Source of the DNA: Hexactinellida sp. DTS-2022
Lineage: Eukaryota > Porifera > Hexactinellida
Reading direction: 5' to 3'
DNA: 64,000 nucleotides
NCBI GenBank assembly: GCA_028753945.1
Contig: JAPNXP010000009.1
Span: 434,001-498,000, forward strand
Shown here: positions 1 through 10,362 of the stretch, one piece after another
Layout: each line of letters starts with the position of its first letter
Position numbering within the stretch: the stretch's first letter is position 1
The notes under the pieces: generated by a model
What the model was told of the DNA's origin: nothing
The model's database searches: none
What the model saw: only the letters and a program-made list of their open reading frames with translations
Program-made: the position numbers and the translations under genes

Positions 1-40
1 ACCCTCTTGTGAGAATCTGAATAGGAACTCAATAAATACA

Positions 41-50
41 GCATAAATAC
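41..50 (+). promoter_or_regulatory. TATA-like box upstream of the Rab9-like gene
   Basis: GCATAAATAC lies about 30-40 bases before the ATG at 80. Position and sequence fit a core promoter with a short 5' UTR. This is inference from sequence only. Confidence 0.35.
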
Positions 51-79
51 TCTCTATTAGAACATAGTTATATGTACAA

Positions 80-709
80 ATGTCTGTCAAACCGTGTCAG
101 CTCAAAATGATACTAATCGGGGACGCGGGGGTTGGTAAATCCAGTCTTATGAACCGGTATATAAACTCTCGGTTCGACCAGTCCTCTTTCACTACGATTG
201 GCGTCGAGTTTCTCAACAAAGAGATTATAATGGACGCGCGTCGGTTCACTGTCCAAATTTGGGACACGGGTGGGCAGGAGAGATTCCGGAGTTTGCGGAC
301 CCCGTTCTACCGTGGGTCGGACTGCTGTATCCTCACATTCGCGCTTGATGACAGGGCCAGTTTCGCGAACCTCGACATGTGGAAAAAGGAGTTCCTACAC
401 TACTCGGACGTGGCTGGACTCGAAAGCTACCCTTTTATAGTTCTCGCGAACAAGGCAGACCGGCCGGCCCACATGAGACAGATTAGCAACGAAGAAATAG
501 AGGAGTGGTGTAAGACCAACGACTCAATCGGGTATTTTGAAACCAGCGCCAAAGACAATATATGCGTTGATGACGCTTTCCAAACTGCCATTCGGTTGAT
601 GGTTAAAAACTCGAAACACCAAATTCACAAGCGACAGAGCATCAATAGTGTGGACCTGAACGCTAGGTCTGAGAGCGCGTGGGGCGTAAACTGTTGTAAG
701 AGCAGCTGA
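80..709 (+). CDS. Rab9-like small GTPase
   Basis: Single-exon 209-residue Ras-superfamily GTPase. Visible motifs: P-loop GDAGVGKSS (about residues 14-22), switch I TTIGVEF, switch II region WDTGGQERFRSLRTPFYRGSDCC, base-binding NKAD and ETSAK. The run FRSLRTPFYRGSDCC with KKEF and FETSAKD is what I associate with Rab9, which works in late endosome to trans-Golgi transport. The C terminus has two cysteines followed by three residues (CCKSS), suitable for prenylation, although Rab9 proteins usually end directly in CC. Odd features: Gly replaces the usual Ala in WDTAGQE, as in Arf and G-alpha proteins, and the guanine-specificity motif is NKAD where human Rab9 has NKID. Rab family call is good; the Rab9 orthology is likely but not proven. 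Confidence 0.85.
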   Translation: MSVKPCQLKMILIGDAGVGKSSLMNRYINSRFDQSSFTTIGVEFLNKEIIMDARRFTVQIWDTGGQERFRSLRTPFYRGSDCCILTFALDDRASFANLDMWKKEFLHYSDVAGLESYPFIVLANKADRPAHMRQISNEEIEEWCKTNDSIGYFETSAKDNICVDDAFQTAIRLMVKNSKHQIHKRQSINSVDLNARSESAWGVNCCKSS

Positions 710-827
710 TTAATTATTTTATGCAATAAGGGAATATTTTAACTAATATAATTCATAATTGTGTATACTTTGTTTGTATTTTTATAAACTATCAATTAAA
801 TTAGGAATATTTTCTAATGTAATTTTC

Positions 828-1035
828 AGGCACCAGCAATGTCACTTTTTAGCATCAAAAATCACTTTTGCGAAGCCGGGTTTTATATTGAAAGGTGTTG
901 GCCGATGTACTATATAAGTAAGCCCTTTAAGTTACAGTAAAACATCGTTAGTCCGAACACCAGGGGACCGTCAAAACACGTTCGCATTATACATTATCCA
1001 GAATTATTCTAAACCAATATCATTTATATTGGAAG
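828..1035. repeat. MITE remnants between Rab9-like gene and NDC1
   Basis: The stretch around 828-927 (cores GAAGCCGGGTTTT and TATATAAGTAAGCC) resembles sequence at 51730-51856 and about 47760-47830. It is followed at about 937-1035 by a piece resembling the TIR element with CACCAGGGGACCGTC-like interior seen elsewhere in the window. No intact inverted repeat was resolved here. The 400-base spacer otherwise shows nothing. Confidence 0.45.
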
Positions 1036-1110
1036 GCTTTGAAGGGACTGGATAGTGTTCGTATTACCCTGTTCCTACTAACAAGTTATACTATAATAAT
1101 ATCTGTTAGC

Positions 1111-2769
1111 ATGTTCGAAGAGGCGTCTCTCCCGCCTAAGCCATTCCGTAGCGAGTTCGTAGCTCGCACAGTTAGCTCTGCTCTCTGGCTGTTCCTTATA
1201 AACTGTTTCCTCGCCCTCCTATACTCCCTCGGATCCTGTGTCCTACACCCCACTCTCCTCTTCTCCACGGAGTGGCTCGTAATATCCCCGCATTCCCTGT
1301 CCCTCCTTTTCCAACTCGATATATTCTCCTGTCTCTCCATCGCTCTCTTCTCCAGCTCCTATGCCATTAGACTACAGCTATTCCCCTCTCGCTATAAGCT
1401 TATAATCTCGTTTATAAGCAGACAGTCAGTAGCCTTCCTATGCATATACACCGTATTGTCCTGGGCTAATGTTGTCACGTGGCGGCGCCATGACTTCGCA
1501 TTGGTATTCTATCCGGCCGACCGGCTAGAAGAGTTGGTGTACCTATTCTACGGTCTCGCGTTTGGTATTTATACTTCCCTCTCCTTCCTCTCCTCTCAGT
1601 CGCACACGCTTTCTTTCCCAGTTATCCAGCAGCCTAAGCTCTCCCGTATACAGCTGGAGATATTCTCATTCTCGAAGCTACACTTGTTACACACCCTCAT
1701 ACGTCTATGGTTATACAGCTCGCTATCTCTCCTCGCTATAACAGCCCTGGTCCCCGTATGGCTCGTGTCGCACTCAACTCTGTCGGTCCTATTCCTGATC
1801 CTAAACCCTGTGTTCCTCATAAAGCTAGTCTTCATACTATCTCTATCTATAACACAGAACTTGCTCGCATGGCGACTATTCAACATATCCCACACCCACC
1901 CCTATCGGTTCCCCTGTGGCCCCACCCCCTTCCCCTCTCCCCTGTCCCTCCCGGAGGCGGTACGCACCCCCTGTCCGCTCCTGTCCCGTCTCGCGTTCCA
2001 GGACCTCTGCTCCCTCTCTCTCCACTCCCCCCCGCGGCGCGCCGCTCTCTTCTCGCTGGACGCACACTCGGGGCAGGGGGACAGCTGGTCCCACGTGTAC
2101 CACGCATGCACTAGACTCATCAACGAGTTCATAGCTAAGCTAGACACCGAGCCCGAGATACGCAACCATAACGATTCCATTCCTGGCGCCTTCTACTCCC
2201 CGACCTCTAAACTAGTCTCCCCTGGCCCCGCCCCCTCTCGGTCGGTCAGCACGGGTCCCTCCGCCCCCCTGCCCCCTAGGGGACTACAGGACAGGGCCTG
2301 GGACGGGGCTATTAAGCTGCTGGCACAACTGAGACGGTACCTAGAGTACTCGCCTCTAGCGAGGTACTTTAGCGAGCCGCAGCGGCTATGGATATACTTC
2401 GGTGCTTATTCGGACGCGGGTTTGTACCGCTGGGCGGTGGTGTCCCTCTCGGAGCTAGCGACCGCCGCTTATCAAGAGGATAAGTACGGTCTGGTGCAAC
2501 GGAACTTAGCTGGGATAATCTCACAGCTGCTGACCCTCTCGCATAAACTGGAGACCCACAAGCCGCCCTCCTCTCTCTACGCCTCCCCCGGAACTGCCGA
2601 TTATAAGATCCGAGAGCTGAACACCCTGCGGGCCGGAATAACCGCTTCCGTCGCCTCATGTCTGCACCGGATAAGCATAACTTACCGGTCCCATATATAC
2701 TCACTGGGACTGTCCAGCGAACAACAGCTGAAACTAGAGGCCCTATCCAGAGACCATTTCAGCGAATAG
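1111..2769 (+). CDS. NDC1: Nucleoporin NDC1 (transmembrane nucleoporin)
   Basis: The first in-frame ATG is at 1111, giving 552 residues; the open frame continues upstream to about 1039 without an ATG, so a 5' exon is possible. The N-terminal half holds about six hydrophobic segments. They end before FNISHTHPYRFPCGP, followed by the soluble part with LAFQDLCSLSLHSPPRRAAL, LFSLDAHSG and W.HVY.ACTRLINEF, which matches the NDC1 family pattern. NDC1 anchors the nuclear pore complex in the pore membrane and, in fungi, helps insert the spindle pole body. The C-terminal half includes LLAQLRRYLEYSPLARYFSEPQ, typical of the cytosolic domain. Single exon, close to the usual length for the family (roughly 600-670 residues). 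Confidence 0.8.
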   Translation: MFEEASLPPKPFRSEFVARTVSSALWLFLINCFLALLYSLGSCVLHPTLLFSTEWLVISPHSLSLLFQLDIFSCLSIALFSSSYAIRLQLFPSRYKLIISFISRQSVAFLCIYTVLSWANVVTWRRHDFALVFYPADRLEELVYLFYGLAFGIYTSLSFLSSQSHTLSFPVIQQPKLSRIQLEIFSFSKLHLLHTLIRLWLYSSLSLLAITALVPVWLVSHSTLSVLFLILNPVFLIKLVFILSLSITQNLLAWRLFNISHTHPYRFPCGPTPFPSPLSLPEAVRTPCPLLSRLAFQDLCSLSLHSPPRRAALFSLDAHSGQGDSWSHVYHACTRLINEFIAKLDTEPEIRNHNDSIPGAFYSPTSKLVSPGPAPSRSVSTGPSAPLPPRGLQDRAWDGAIKLLAQLRRYLEYSPLARYFSEPQRLWIYFGAYSDAGLYRWAVVSLSELATAAYQEDKYGLVQRNLAGIISQLLTLSHKLETHKPPSSLYASPGTADYKIRELNTLRAGITASVASCLHRISITYRSHIYSLGLSSEQQLKLEALSRDHFSE

Positions 2770-3419
2770 AATCCTAATATCACTTGTGTATCTAATTGTG
2801 ATTGATTTTAGATTATAATTAGATTTTCATTTGACTATTAAACATGATCATTTCTTTTCAAGCTACCCTCTTATTATTTGTTGTTTGTGTTGTTGTTGTT
2901 GTTTTATTAATTGTGTTTCTTTTCAGATTATATTAATTAAAGTTGCTACATCTATATGTGAAAAGCTGGCTTTTAATCCGTTGAAGCTCGTTATTTTGAA
3001 TTTGTTTTGTGTCAAAATCTTCATTATATCTATACCCCTGCTAAACACCATTATTTACAAACTGATTTCCTTGTATAATTTATACAATTCAGTTATAATA
3101 GTTAGAGTCTCGGGATAATTATTCTATACATAATTTTATACTATAGATATACTTGTACGATACTGTACATTGGTTTTATAACATAAAACCTAAACTAAGT
3201 TAATATTAACTACTAGCTGAGAACAACAAATTAACAATAAACAAATTTCTGATGTTTCAAATCTTCCATCACTCTCCCTACGTTCTTATATCTATACGTT
3301 ATTATAATTGCGCAATATATAATACTTGTATCAAGTTTCTACTGGTTGTATTGTGGTTAATTAATCTAACATTGTATTGCATTACAACTCAACACTGTTC
3401 TCAACATAACAATACTATC
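2770..3419. other. AT-rich spacer, nothing recognised
   Basis: About 650 bases of AT-rich DNA between NDC1 and the CREC gene. Short open frames here are low-complexity (Cys/Ile/Tyr-rich) and have no family resemblance. It probably holds the NDC1 3' UTR and the CREC promoter. Confidence 0.6.
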
Positions 3420-3429
3420 TATATAAATA
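3420..3429 (+). promoter_or_regulatory. TATA-like box of the CREC gene
   Basis: TATATAAATAC at about 3420 lies about 45 bases before the ATG at 3467, a good distance for a TATA box with a short leader. Confidence 0.45.
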
Positions 3430-3466
3430 CTTGCATTATAATACAGTACACACTATTCTACTAATA

Positions 3467-5995
3467 ATGAGACTGTGCGCATTGCTTATAGCCGTTATAT
3501 GTGCCGGTGTTTACAGGGGGGCATGGGGTAACCCCTCGCACCATAGGGAGGATACCAGTTTCCTAGAAGACAGGATTATTACCGACCCACACTCGCATCA
3601 CGAGCAATTCATAGGTAAGTTAAATACTACAGTGAACTCTCGCGCTGGTTATAACGAAGTGCTTGGGATCTGTAAATCCCTTCGTTATATCCGGATTTTC
3701 GTTATAAGCGGATAATAATTAATTTCGTTATATGCCAATGCTTATAACGGGAGTTCACTGTATTTGCAGTCAGTTTCTGTCTTGTATAAGTACTTTAAAG
3801 GGACCTAATTTGTGTTTTTCATATTATAAGGACTTTATAATAAGCGTACCTTTGTAAGTTGTTAAATTGGGACCTCAAAACAAAAAGTTTAATTTAATAC
3901 ACGTAAATAGTCACAACATACCTGACTGGTTCTATTACTATAATTCTATAATTCTATAACTATACTTAACCACACAGGAGAGGAGGAGGCCGATATGTTT
4001 GACCAGCTGCCCCCCGAGGTGGCCAAGAAGCTGCTGGGTAGAATCGTGGAGAGAATAGACGGGGACGGAGACGGGTTTGTTACACGGACAGAGCTACTGG
4101 AGTGGATAGAGCATCTCACCCACAAGTAATCATTTGTAGTGCAACCTTATTATACGAACACACTGCTAGCCCCAATGTTATTACATAATTTGTTCATCCT
4201 TAAATTATCCGAACATGTTTGACTGGTCTCACCCAGGGTTTCATCTAGGCGTGTAATTTTGAAAGAAAAATTTCCTATGCGCGCGAAAATCGAGAGATGT
4301 TCCATATACAAATTGAATATTTTAGGCGCGTTAATCTAGGCGCGCAGAAAACTTTGCCTGGATGAAAGCCTGGTCTCAACGAGTTCGAATAACCGAGGTT
4401 GCACTGTTATAATGCTTGTGATTTAATTGGTTAAACCTACGTAATATAAATAGGAAGGTGCACGAGACAACAGATTTCCGCTGGCACCACTACAACCTCG
4501 AGAACGTGGACAAGCTGGGCTGGGATGAGTACCTGGTTAATTCCTGGGGTCAGGAGGCCAAGGAGGGGAAGGGACTCGATGTAGTGACAGACCCAGAGCG
4601 GGGATGGACACTGGGGTTCATTGTTGGTGAGTTATGCTGTCTATTAGTGAGTACAGTAGACTCTTGTTAATAGGGACATGTACTATAAGGGGAATATCGG
4701 TTAAGGAGTACAAAGTTTAATTTCCATAGCCTATACGAATGCATGTAAGTGACTCCGGTTAATACGTGCAGTCAACTCTCGTTATAACGAAGTGCTTGGG
4801 ATCTGTAAATCCCTTCGTTATATCCAGATATTCGTTATAAGCGGATAATAATAATGCACTCAGTGCTTCGTTATATCCGACTTCGTTATAACGGGAGTTC
4901 ACTGTATTTCGGTTAATACGAACAAATTTCAACGGTCCCCTAGTGTTCCTATTAACAGTCTACTGCTATTTGCATACAATAGGGAGTTAGTTCCGTTATT
5001 CCTACTAACAGAGTCTACTCTACTATACTGCTATTAGCATACAGTAGACAGTGAGTTTATATGGTTGCTTATTTCCAGATCGCGAGAAGAGACGGTGGGA
5101 CGGGGCGGACACAGACGGAGACGGGATGCTCAGCTTCGAGGAGTTCAAGGCGTTCTCAGAGCCGCACGCCTTCGCGCACATGAAACACATCGTAATATCA
5201 GACTCCATGGACGACCTAGACGCTAACCACGACAACTCACTCACTCTAGAAGAATACTTCTCTTATGTGAGATATAAGTCTTAATTGTACCTAATGTTAG
5301 TAGCTATGAGGCCATCTATAGTACAGTATAACTCGGTTATAACATACTACGTATTATCCGAGTGTACATGTACGTACTAACCGAGTTTAACCTACATAGA
5401 AATACATACTGCTTTATAGACTTGGTAAATAATGAGTACGTTATAACCGAGTTCTACTGTACATTATAATACAGTGAACTCCTGTAATGAAGTCGGATAT
5501 AACGAAATAACTGCTTATAAGTTATAATGAAATGGAGAATTCCCCCAGAGCACCAAATGCATTAATTATTATCCGCTTATAACGAATATCCGGATATAAC
5601 GAAGGGATATACAGGTCCCAAGCACTTCGTTATAACCGAGTTATACTGCATATAATTCTATAACTATATATATATATCTGCTCTAGGTGTTGCGGGGTCG
5701 GGACGAGAGGGAGCCCGACTACGAAACTCTAAAGAAGAGATACCAAGAGGACTTCTCTAGCAACAGAGACCTCAACAAGGACGGCGTACTCGACAGAGAC
5801 GAGTTTAGCTACTGGGTGTATCCGGAGGGATTCCATAGACCCACTTCCGAAGTTAACTTCTTGTTCCAGAGAGCTGACATGAACATGGATGATAAGTTGT
5901 CGCATAAAGAGATAGTGGATAATCACCTAGTGTTTGTTGGGAGCAGCGCTACTGACTATGGGCAGATGCTCAAGAGGAAGAAGGATGAACTGTAG
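3467..5995 (+). CDS. CREC-family EF-hand protein (calumenin/reticulocalbin-like), ER lumen, KDEL end
   Basis: Five exons by GT-AG junctions that keep frame: 3467-3614, 3978-4125, 4454-4626, 5079-5266, 5687-5995, giving 321 residues, the usual CREC length. Exon 1 encodes a signal peptide ([21 protein letters not shown]). EF-hand loops: [12 protein letters not shown] (exon 2), a degenerate one around [10 protein letters not shown] (exon 3), [12 protein letters not shown] and [12 protein letters not shown] (exon 4), [12 protein letters not shown] and [12 protein letters not shown] (exon 5). The protein ends KRKKDEL, a canonical ER-retrieval signal. CREC proteins buffer calcium and act as chaperones in the secretory pathway. 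Introns 1, 3 and 4 carry MITEs. Exons 3-5 are copied nearly perfectly at 7679-9223. Confidence 0.9.
3630..3760. repeat. MITE, family A (TA-flanked, CAGTGAACTC ends)
   Basis: Starts CAGTGAACTC and ends GAGTTCACTG, with TA on both sides (3628-3629 and 3761-3762). The inner arms carry GTTATAACGA and its complement. It lies in CREC intron 1. Terminal sequence and TA target fit a pogo/Tigger-like non-autonomous element. Confidence 0.8.
4222..4372. repeat. MITE with CAGG...CCTGG ends (CREC intron 2)
   Basis: Left end CCCAGGGTTTCATCTAGGCG and right end CCTGGATGAAAGCCTGG are imperfect inverted repeats; the interior has GCGCGC motifs. The CREC duplication begins inside this element: the copy at about 7557 picks up at GTTAATCTAGGCGCGC. 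Confidence 0.6.
4654..4965. repeat. MITE, family B (CAGTAGACTC ends), interrupted by a family A MITE
   Basis: Left end CAGTAGACTCTTGTTAATAG and right end CTATTAACAGTCTACTG. It is split by another element at 4769-4904, and the remaining halves match intact family B copies elsewhere. Located in CREC intron 3. Confidence 0.75.
4769..4904. repeat. MITE, family A, nested inside the family B element
   Basis: Starts CAGTCAACTCTCGTTATAAC and ends CGTTATAACGGGAGTTCACTG-like sequence; flanked by TG/TA. Insertion into the host MITE shows a younger age. Confidence 0.75.
5324..5648. repeat. Two adjacent MITEs in CREC intron 4
   Basis: The first, 5324-5459, runs from CAGTATAACTCGGTTATAAC to GTTATAACCGAGTTCTACTG. 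The second, about 5472-5648, starts CAGTGAACTCCTG and ends CGAGTTATACTG. Both have GTTATAAC arms, like family A. Confidence 0.65.
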
Positions 5996-6092
5996 TTGTG
6001 ATAATTATACTCTGTTAGTATTAGTTGTGTGTGTTATTGTATTCTGTTGTGAGATACTGTATTAGACTGGGTTTAACAGCTAGTTTAGAGTT

Positions 6093-6190
6093 CGCGTAAT
6101 AGCAAGTCGCATTTTGCACGATATTTTCTTGCTAATAGCTAATGGGCAAACTTAGAAGAACAGAATTAACATTAAATGCTCGCGGGCTGA
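6093..6190. repeat. Remnant of family G MITE downstream of CREC
   Basis: GTTCGCGTAATAGCAAGTCGC and TTGCTAATAG resemble the family G element at 52286-52612 and the one around 50955-51226. A related remnant follows the second CREC copy at about 9315-9400. Confidence 0.45.
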
Positions 6191-6351
6191 AATAACTTAG
6201 TAATAGAATAATACTGTACGGGTTCTACTAACCATTTTATTGAGTAATAAATAATATAATATGCGTGCTAACTATAGGCATTAAATAGTAAATATGGATA
6301 TATAAATGTAGAGGGACATGTCTATACTCCACTAAATTTGTACGATACAAA

Positions 6352-7083
6352 ATGTCAGGTTGGCAATTTAACTTTTCCCCTGGATGGGAAGAACAGAAGC
6401 CTCCAGCATTAGTACACAACAAACCATTCAGTGAGGGGGCTTGTCGCTATGCCTATCAAGCTGTATATACCAAATATCATGCAACCCAGCCTCATGGTAA
6501 AAAGGCTGTCGTTAAAAAACTGAAAGATTTCACTTGCTGGAAGAGAGAAAACTGGGATCAAGAGTTGAAATTAGCTGAAAAAGCCAAATGTTTAGTTGAT
6601 ACATGGAATTCAACGCGAGCAATAGAAAAGCGATATATTTTATATGTACCAGAAATTGCACCAATAGGTAAATGCACAGGTCCTGGTGACTTTAGTCCAG
6701 GAGAGTGGATAAGTTTAGAACCATATATTGAGGGTGATTATATTAAATGGAACTCGAATAGCGGTGCTTTTCATGACGAAAAGTTATCCGTGCATTCATT
6801 CTGCCACTGGACTTACCATCAATCGAAGGGTGATCTCCTCCTATGCGACGCACAGGGCGTTAGGAATGCAGATTCGTATACGATCACGGATCCCGCTATA
6901 TGCAGTCGTGTGGCAGGCCAGTATGGTATGACGGACTGTGGTGAGCCCGCCATTGCACAGTGGTTCCGGGGTCACAAGTGTAATGAGTACTGTAACCCCG
7001 CTTGGTTGAAGCATTGTAGCGCTAGTCCTTATATGCCAGTGGTAATGGCTTCTACTTATACCTGGCAAACGAAGAAGAAGTGA
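6352..7083 (+). CDS. Standalone alpha-kinase, copy 1
   Basis: Single exon, 243 residues, essentially just an atypical alpha-kinase (MHCK/eEF2K/TRPM7-type) catalytic domain. Visible landmarks: FSEGACRYAY near the N terminus, the ATP-binding lysine region KKAVVKKLK, GEWIS.EPYIEGDYIKWNSNSG, HWTYHQSKGDLLLCDAQGVR (DAQG where many members have DLQG), TDPAI, and the C-terminal zinc motif H-K-C-N-E-Y-C at about residues 208-214, the HxCxxxC pattern that coordinates zinc in the family. Substrate cannot be told. The gene sits directly downstream of CREC copy 1, and the unit is repeated at 9631. The ATG follows TTGTACGATACAAA, conserved in all three copies. Confidence 0.87.
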   Translation: MSGWQFNFSPGWEEQKPPALVHNKPFSEGACRYAYQAVYTKYHATQPHGKKAVVKKLKDFTCWKRENWDQELKLAEKAKCLVDTWNSTRAIEKRYILYVPEIAPIGKCTGPGDFSPGEWISLEPYIEGDYIKWNSNSGAFHDEKLSVHSFCHWTYHQSKGDLLLCDAQGVRNADSYTITDPAICSRVAGQYGMTDCGEPAIAQWFRGHKCNEYCNPAWLKHCSASPYMPVVMASTYTWQTKKK

Positions 7084-7319
7084 TAGAACTCTAGAATTCT
7101 TAGAATTCTTAGTTTGTATATACTTTGGGAATTTATTTGCTGTATGCTATTAACAGTTTCTAGTTGTATATTTGAGTGCTTTAGTATTGTTAGGCCATTG
7201 CATGCATGGTAATCTTGTTTATATAGCTGGGCTTCCGAACCATAAATTATTACTTATTTCACTATAATAGCAATGTTACTCACAAGTCACAACAGTATTA
7301 ACAAATCCGTTGCTTTTCA

Positions 7320-7440
7320 TATACATATTTGGTAGTCACATAAATACACTAATTCAACTTGGTATACAGTCACATAAATACACCAATTCAATTGCTAAAC
7401 AGTAAAGTCACATAAATACATTCATTGCTATACAGTATAG
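7320..7440. repeat. Short tandem repeat with TCACATAAATACACCAATTCA core
   Basis: About three imperfect copies of a unit with the core AGTCACATAAATACACCAAT lie after alpha-kinase copy 1. A longer array of the same unit lies at about 10676-10950. Confidence 0.6.
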
Positions 7441-7553
7441 TTGTTGCAGTGTATACGCACTTTTGGTGTACATGCATGTACACCGGTGTATATGCACTTT
7501 ATGAACTATATTGGCTACAAGTGTATATACACCGGTGTACACGCACTTTTAGA
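7440..7553. repeat. Inverted repeat with GTGTACACCGGTGTA-like cores
   Basis: CATGTACACCGGTGTATATGC and TATATACACCGGTGTACACG recur here with neighbouring CGCACTTTT motifs, giving hairpin potential. It ends exactly where the CREC duplication begins (about 7554). Whether it contributed to the breakpoint is conjecture. Confidence 0.45.
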
Positions 7554-7678
7554 CGTTAATCTAGGCGCGCAGAAAACTTTGCCTGGATGAAAGCCTGGTC
7601 TCAACGAGTTCGAATAACCGAGGTTGCACTGTTATAATGCTTGTGATTTAATTGGTTAAACCTACGTAATATAAATAG

Positions 7679-9223
7679 GAAGGTGCACGAGACAACAGAT
7701 TTCCGCTGGCACCACTACAACCTCGAGAACGTGGACAAGCTGGGCTGGGATGAGTACCTGGTTAATTCCTGGGGACAGGAGGCCAAGGAGGGGAAGGGAC
7801 TCGATGTAGTGACAGACCCAGAGCGGGGATGGACACTGGGGTTCATTGTTGGTGAGTTATGCTGTCTATTAGCGAGTACAGTAGACTCCCGTTAATAGGG
7901 ACATGTACTATAAGGGGAATATCGGTTAAGGAGTACAAGGTTTAATTTCCATAGCCTATACGAATGCATGTAAGTGACTCCGGTTAATACGTGCAGTCAA
8001 CTCTCGTTATAACGAAGTGCTTGGGATCTGTAAATCCCTTCGTTATATCCAGATATTCGTTATAAGCGGATAATAATAATGCACTCAGTGCTTCGTTATA
8101 TCCGACTTCGTTATAACGGGAGTTCACTGTATTTCGGTTAATACGAACAAATTTCAACGGTCCCCTAGTGTTCCTATTAACAGTCTACTGCTATTTGCAT
8201 ACAATAGGGAGTTAGTTCCGTTATTCCTACTAACAGAGTCTACTCTACTGTACTGCTATTAGCAATACAGTAGACAGTGAGTTTATATGGTTGCTTATTA
8301 ACAGATCGCGAGAAGAGACGGTGGGACGGGGCGGACACAGACGGAGACGGGATGCTCAGCTTCGAGGAGTTCAAGGCGTTCTCAGAGCCGCACGCCTTCG
8401 CGCACATGAAACACATCGTAATATCAGACTCCATGGACGACCTAGACGCTAACCACGACAACTCACTCACTCTAGAAGAATACTTTTCTTATGTGAGATA
8501 TAAGTCTTAATTGTACCTAATGTTAGTAGCTATGAGGCCATCTATAGTACAGTATAACTCGGTTATAACATACTACGTATTATCCGAGTGTACATGTACG
8601 TACTAACCGAGTTTAACCTACATAGAAATACATACTGCTTTATAGACTTGGTAAATAATGAGTACGTTATAACCGAGTTCTACTGTACATTATAATACAG
8701 TGAACTCCTGTAATGAAGTCGGATATAACGAAATAACTGCTTATAAGTTATAATGAAATGGAGAATTCCCCCAGAGCACCAAATGCATTAATTATTATCC
8801 GCTTATAACGAATATCCGGATATAACGAAGGGATATACAGGTCCCAAGCACTTCGTTATAACCGAGTTATACTGCATATAATTATATAACTATATATATA
8901 TATATCTGCTCTAGGTGTTGCGGGGTCGGGACGAGAGGGAGCCCGACTACGAAACTCTAAAGAAGAGATACCAAGAGGACTTCTCTAGCAACAGAGACCT
9001 CAACAAGGACGGCGTACTCGACAGAGACGAGTTTAGCTACTGGGTGTATCCGGAGGGATTCCATAGACCCACTTCCGAAGTTAACTTCTTGTTCCAGAGA
9101 GCTGACATGAACATGGATGATAAGTTGTCGCATAAAGAGATAGTGGATAATCACCTAGTCTTTGTTGGGAGCAGCGCTACTGACTATGGGCAGATGCTCA
9201 AGAGGAAGAAGGATGAACTGTAG
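7679..9223 (+). CDS. Partial duplicate of CREC gene, exons 3-5 only
   Basis: Exons 7679-7851, 8305-8492 and 8915-9223 equal exons 3-5 of the gene at 3467 in length and phase (173, 188 and 309 bases) and encode the same residues, including the KDEL end. Even introns and their nested MITEs are copied. No signal peptide or first-EF-hand exon lies upstream, because the duplicated block starts inside intron 2. It could be spliced from exon 2 of the first copy as an alternative 3' cassette, or it may be silent. Near identity, including introns, indicates a recent duplication. Open frame fully intact. Confidence 0.75.
7879..8190. repeat. Nested MITE pair, duplicated copy
   Basis: Copy of the nested arrangement at 4654-4965: family B ends at 7879 and 8190, with the family A insert at 7994-8129. 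The nesting was therefore in place before the segment duplicated. Confidence 0.7.
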
Positions 9224-9630
9224 TTGTATTAATTATACTCTGTTAGTATTAGTTGTGTGTATTATTGTATTCTGTTGTGAGATACTGTATTAGACTGGGT
9301 TTAACAGCTAGTTTAGAGTCGTATTTTGCAGGAAATTTGCTTGATAGTAGGCAAACTTGCTAATAGAGGAACAGAAATAACATTAAATGCTCGCTTGGGG
9401 ACTGAAATAACTTAATAATAGAGAAATACTGTACGAGTTATGTTAATAGAACTCTCTTTGAATTATTAAATTACTAGACACGGGTTCTACTAACCATTTT
9501 TATTGAGTAATAAATAATATAATATGCGTGCTAACTTGTGAAATATGAAACTATAGGCACTAAATAGTAAACATGGAACTATTAATATACAGGGATATGT
9601 CGATACTCTTCTTAATTTGTACGATACAAA

Positions 9631-10362
9631 ATGTCAGGTTGGCAATGTTACTTTACCCCTGGGTGGGATGTTGGGAAGCCTGGAGCAATAGTAGACAGCA
9701 AACCATTCAGTGAGGGGGCCTGTCGCTATGCCTATCACGCTTTATACAGCAAATATCATGCCACCCAGCCTCATGGTACAAAGGCTGTCGTTAAAAAACT
9801 GAAAGATTTCACTTGCTGGCAGAGAGAAAACTGGGATCAGGAGTTGAAATTAGCTGAAAAAGCCAAATGTTTAGTTGATACATGGAATATAACGCGAGCA
9901 ATAGATAAGCGATATATTTTATATGTACCAGAGGTTTTACCAATAGGTAAATGCACAGTTTCTACTGAATTTAGTGTAGGAGAGTGGATAAGTATAGAAC
10001 CATATATTGAGGGTGATTATATTAAATGGAATTCGAATAGCGGTGCTTTTCGTGACCATAAGTTTTCCGTGCATTCATTCTGCCACTGGACGTACCATCA
10101 GTCTGGTGGTGATCTCCTCCTATGCGACGCACAGGGCGTTAGGAATGCAGATTCGTATATCATCACGGATCCCGCTATATGCAGTCGTGTGGCAGGCCAG
10201 TATGGTATGACGGACTGTGGTGAGCCCGCCATTGCACAGTGGTTCCGGGGTCACAAGTGTAATGAGTATTGTAACCCCGCTTGGTTGAAGCATTATAGCT
10301 CCAGTCCTTATATGCCAGTAGTAATGGCTTCTACTTATACCTGGCAAACGAAGAAGAAGTGA
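9631..10362 (+). CDS. Standalone alpha-kinase, copy 2
   Basis: 243 residues, same organisation as copy 1: GACRYAY, TKAVVKKLK, GEWISIEPYIEGDYIKWNSNSG, LLLCDAQGVR, TDPAI and the HKCNEYC zinc motif. It differs from copy 1 clearly in the first 50 or so residues (for example SDSKP-type changes around residue 20 and GWDVGKPGA in place of GWEEQKPPA) while the last 70 residues are nearly identical. That uneven divergence points to gene conversion or to relaxed or diversifying change at the N terminus. Lies downstream of the partial CREC copy, as copy 1 lies downstream of the full CREC gene. Confidence 0.86.
   Translation: MSGWQCYFTPGWDVGKPGAIVDSKPFSEGACRYAYHALYSKYHATQPHGTKAVVKKLKDFTCWQRENWDQELKLAEKAKCLVDTWNITRAIDKRYILYVPEVLPIGKCTVSTEFSVGEWISIEPYIEGDYIKWNSNSGAFRDHKFSVHSFCHWTYHQSGGDLLLCDAQGVRNADSYIITDPAICSRVAGQYGMTDCGEPAIAQWFRGHKCNEYCNPAWLKHYSSSPYMPVVMASTYTWQTKKK

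Noticed and set aside
1039-1041. TTG start for NDC1
   Set aside because: Eukaryotic genes rarely use TTG; the ATG at 1111 is in frame and leaves the membrane segments complete, though an upstream exon cannot be excluded.
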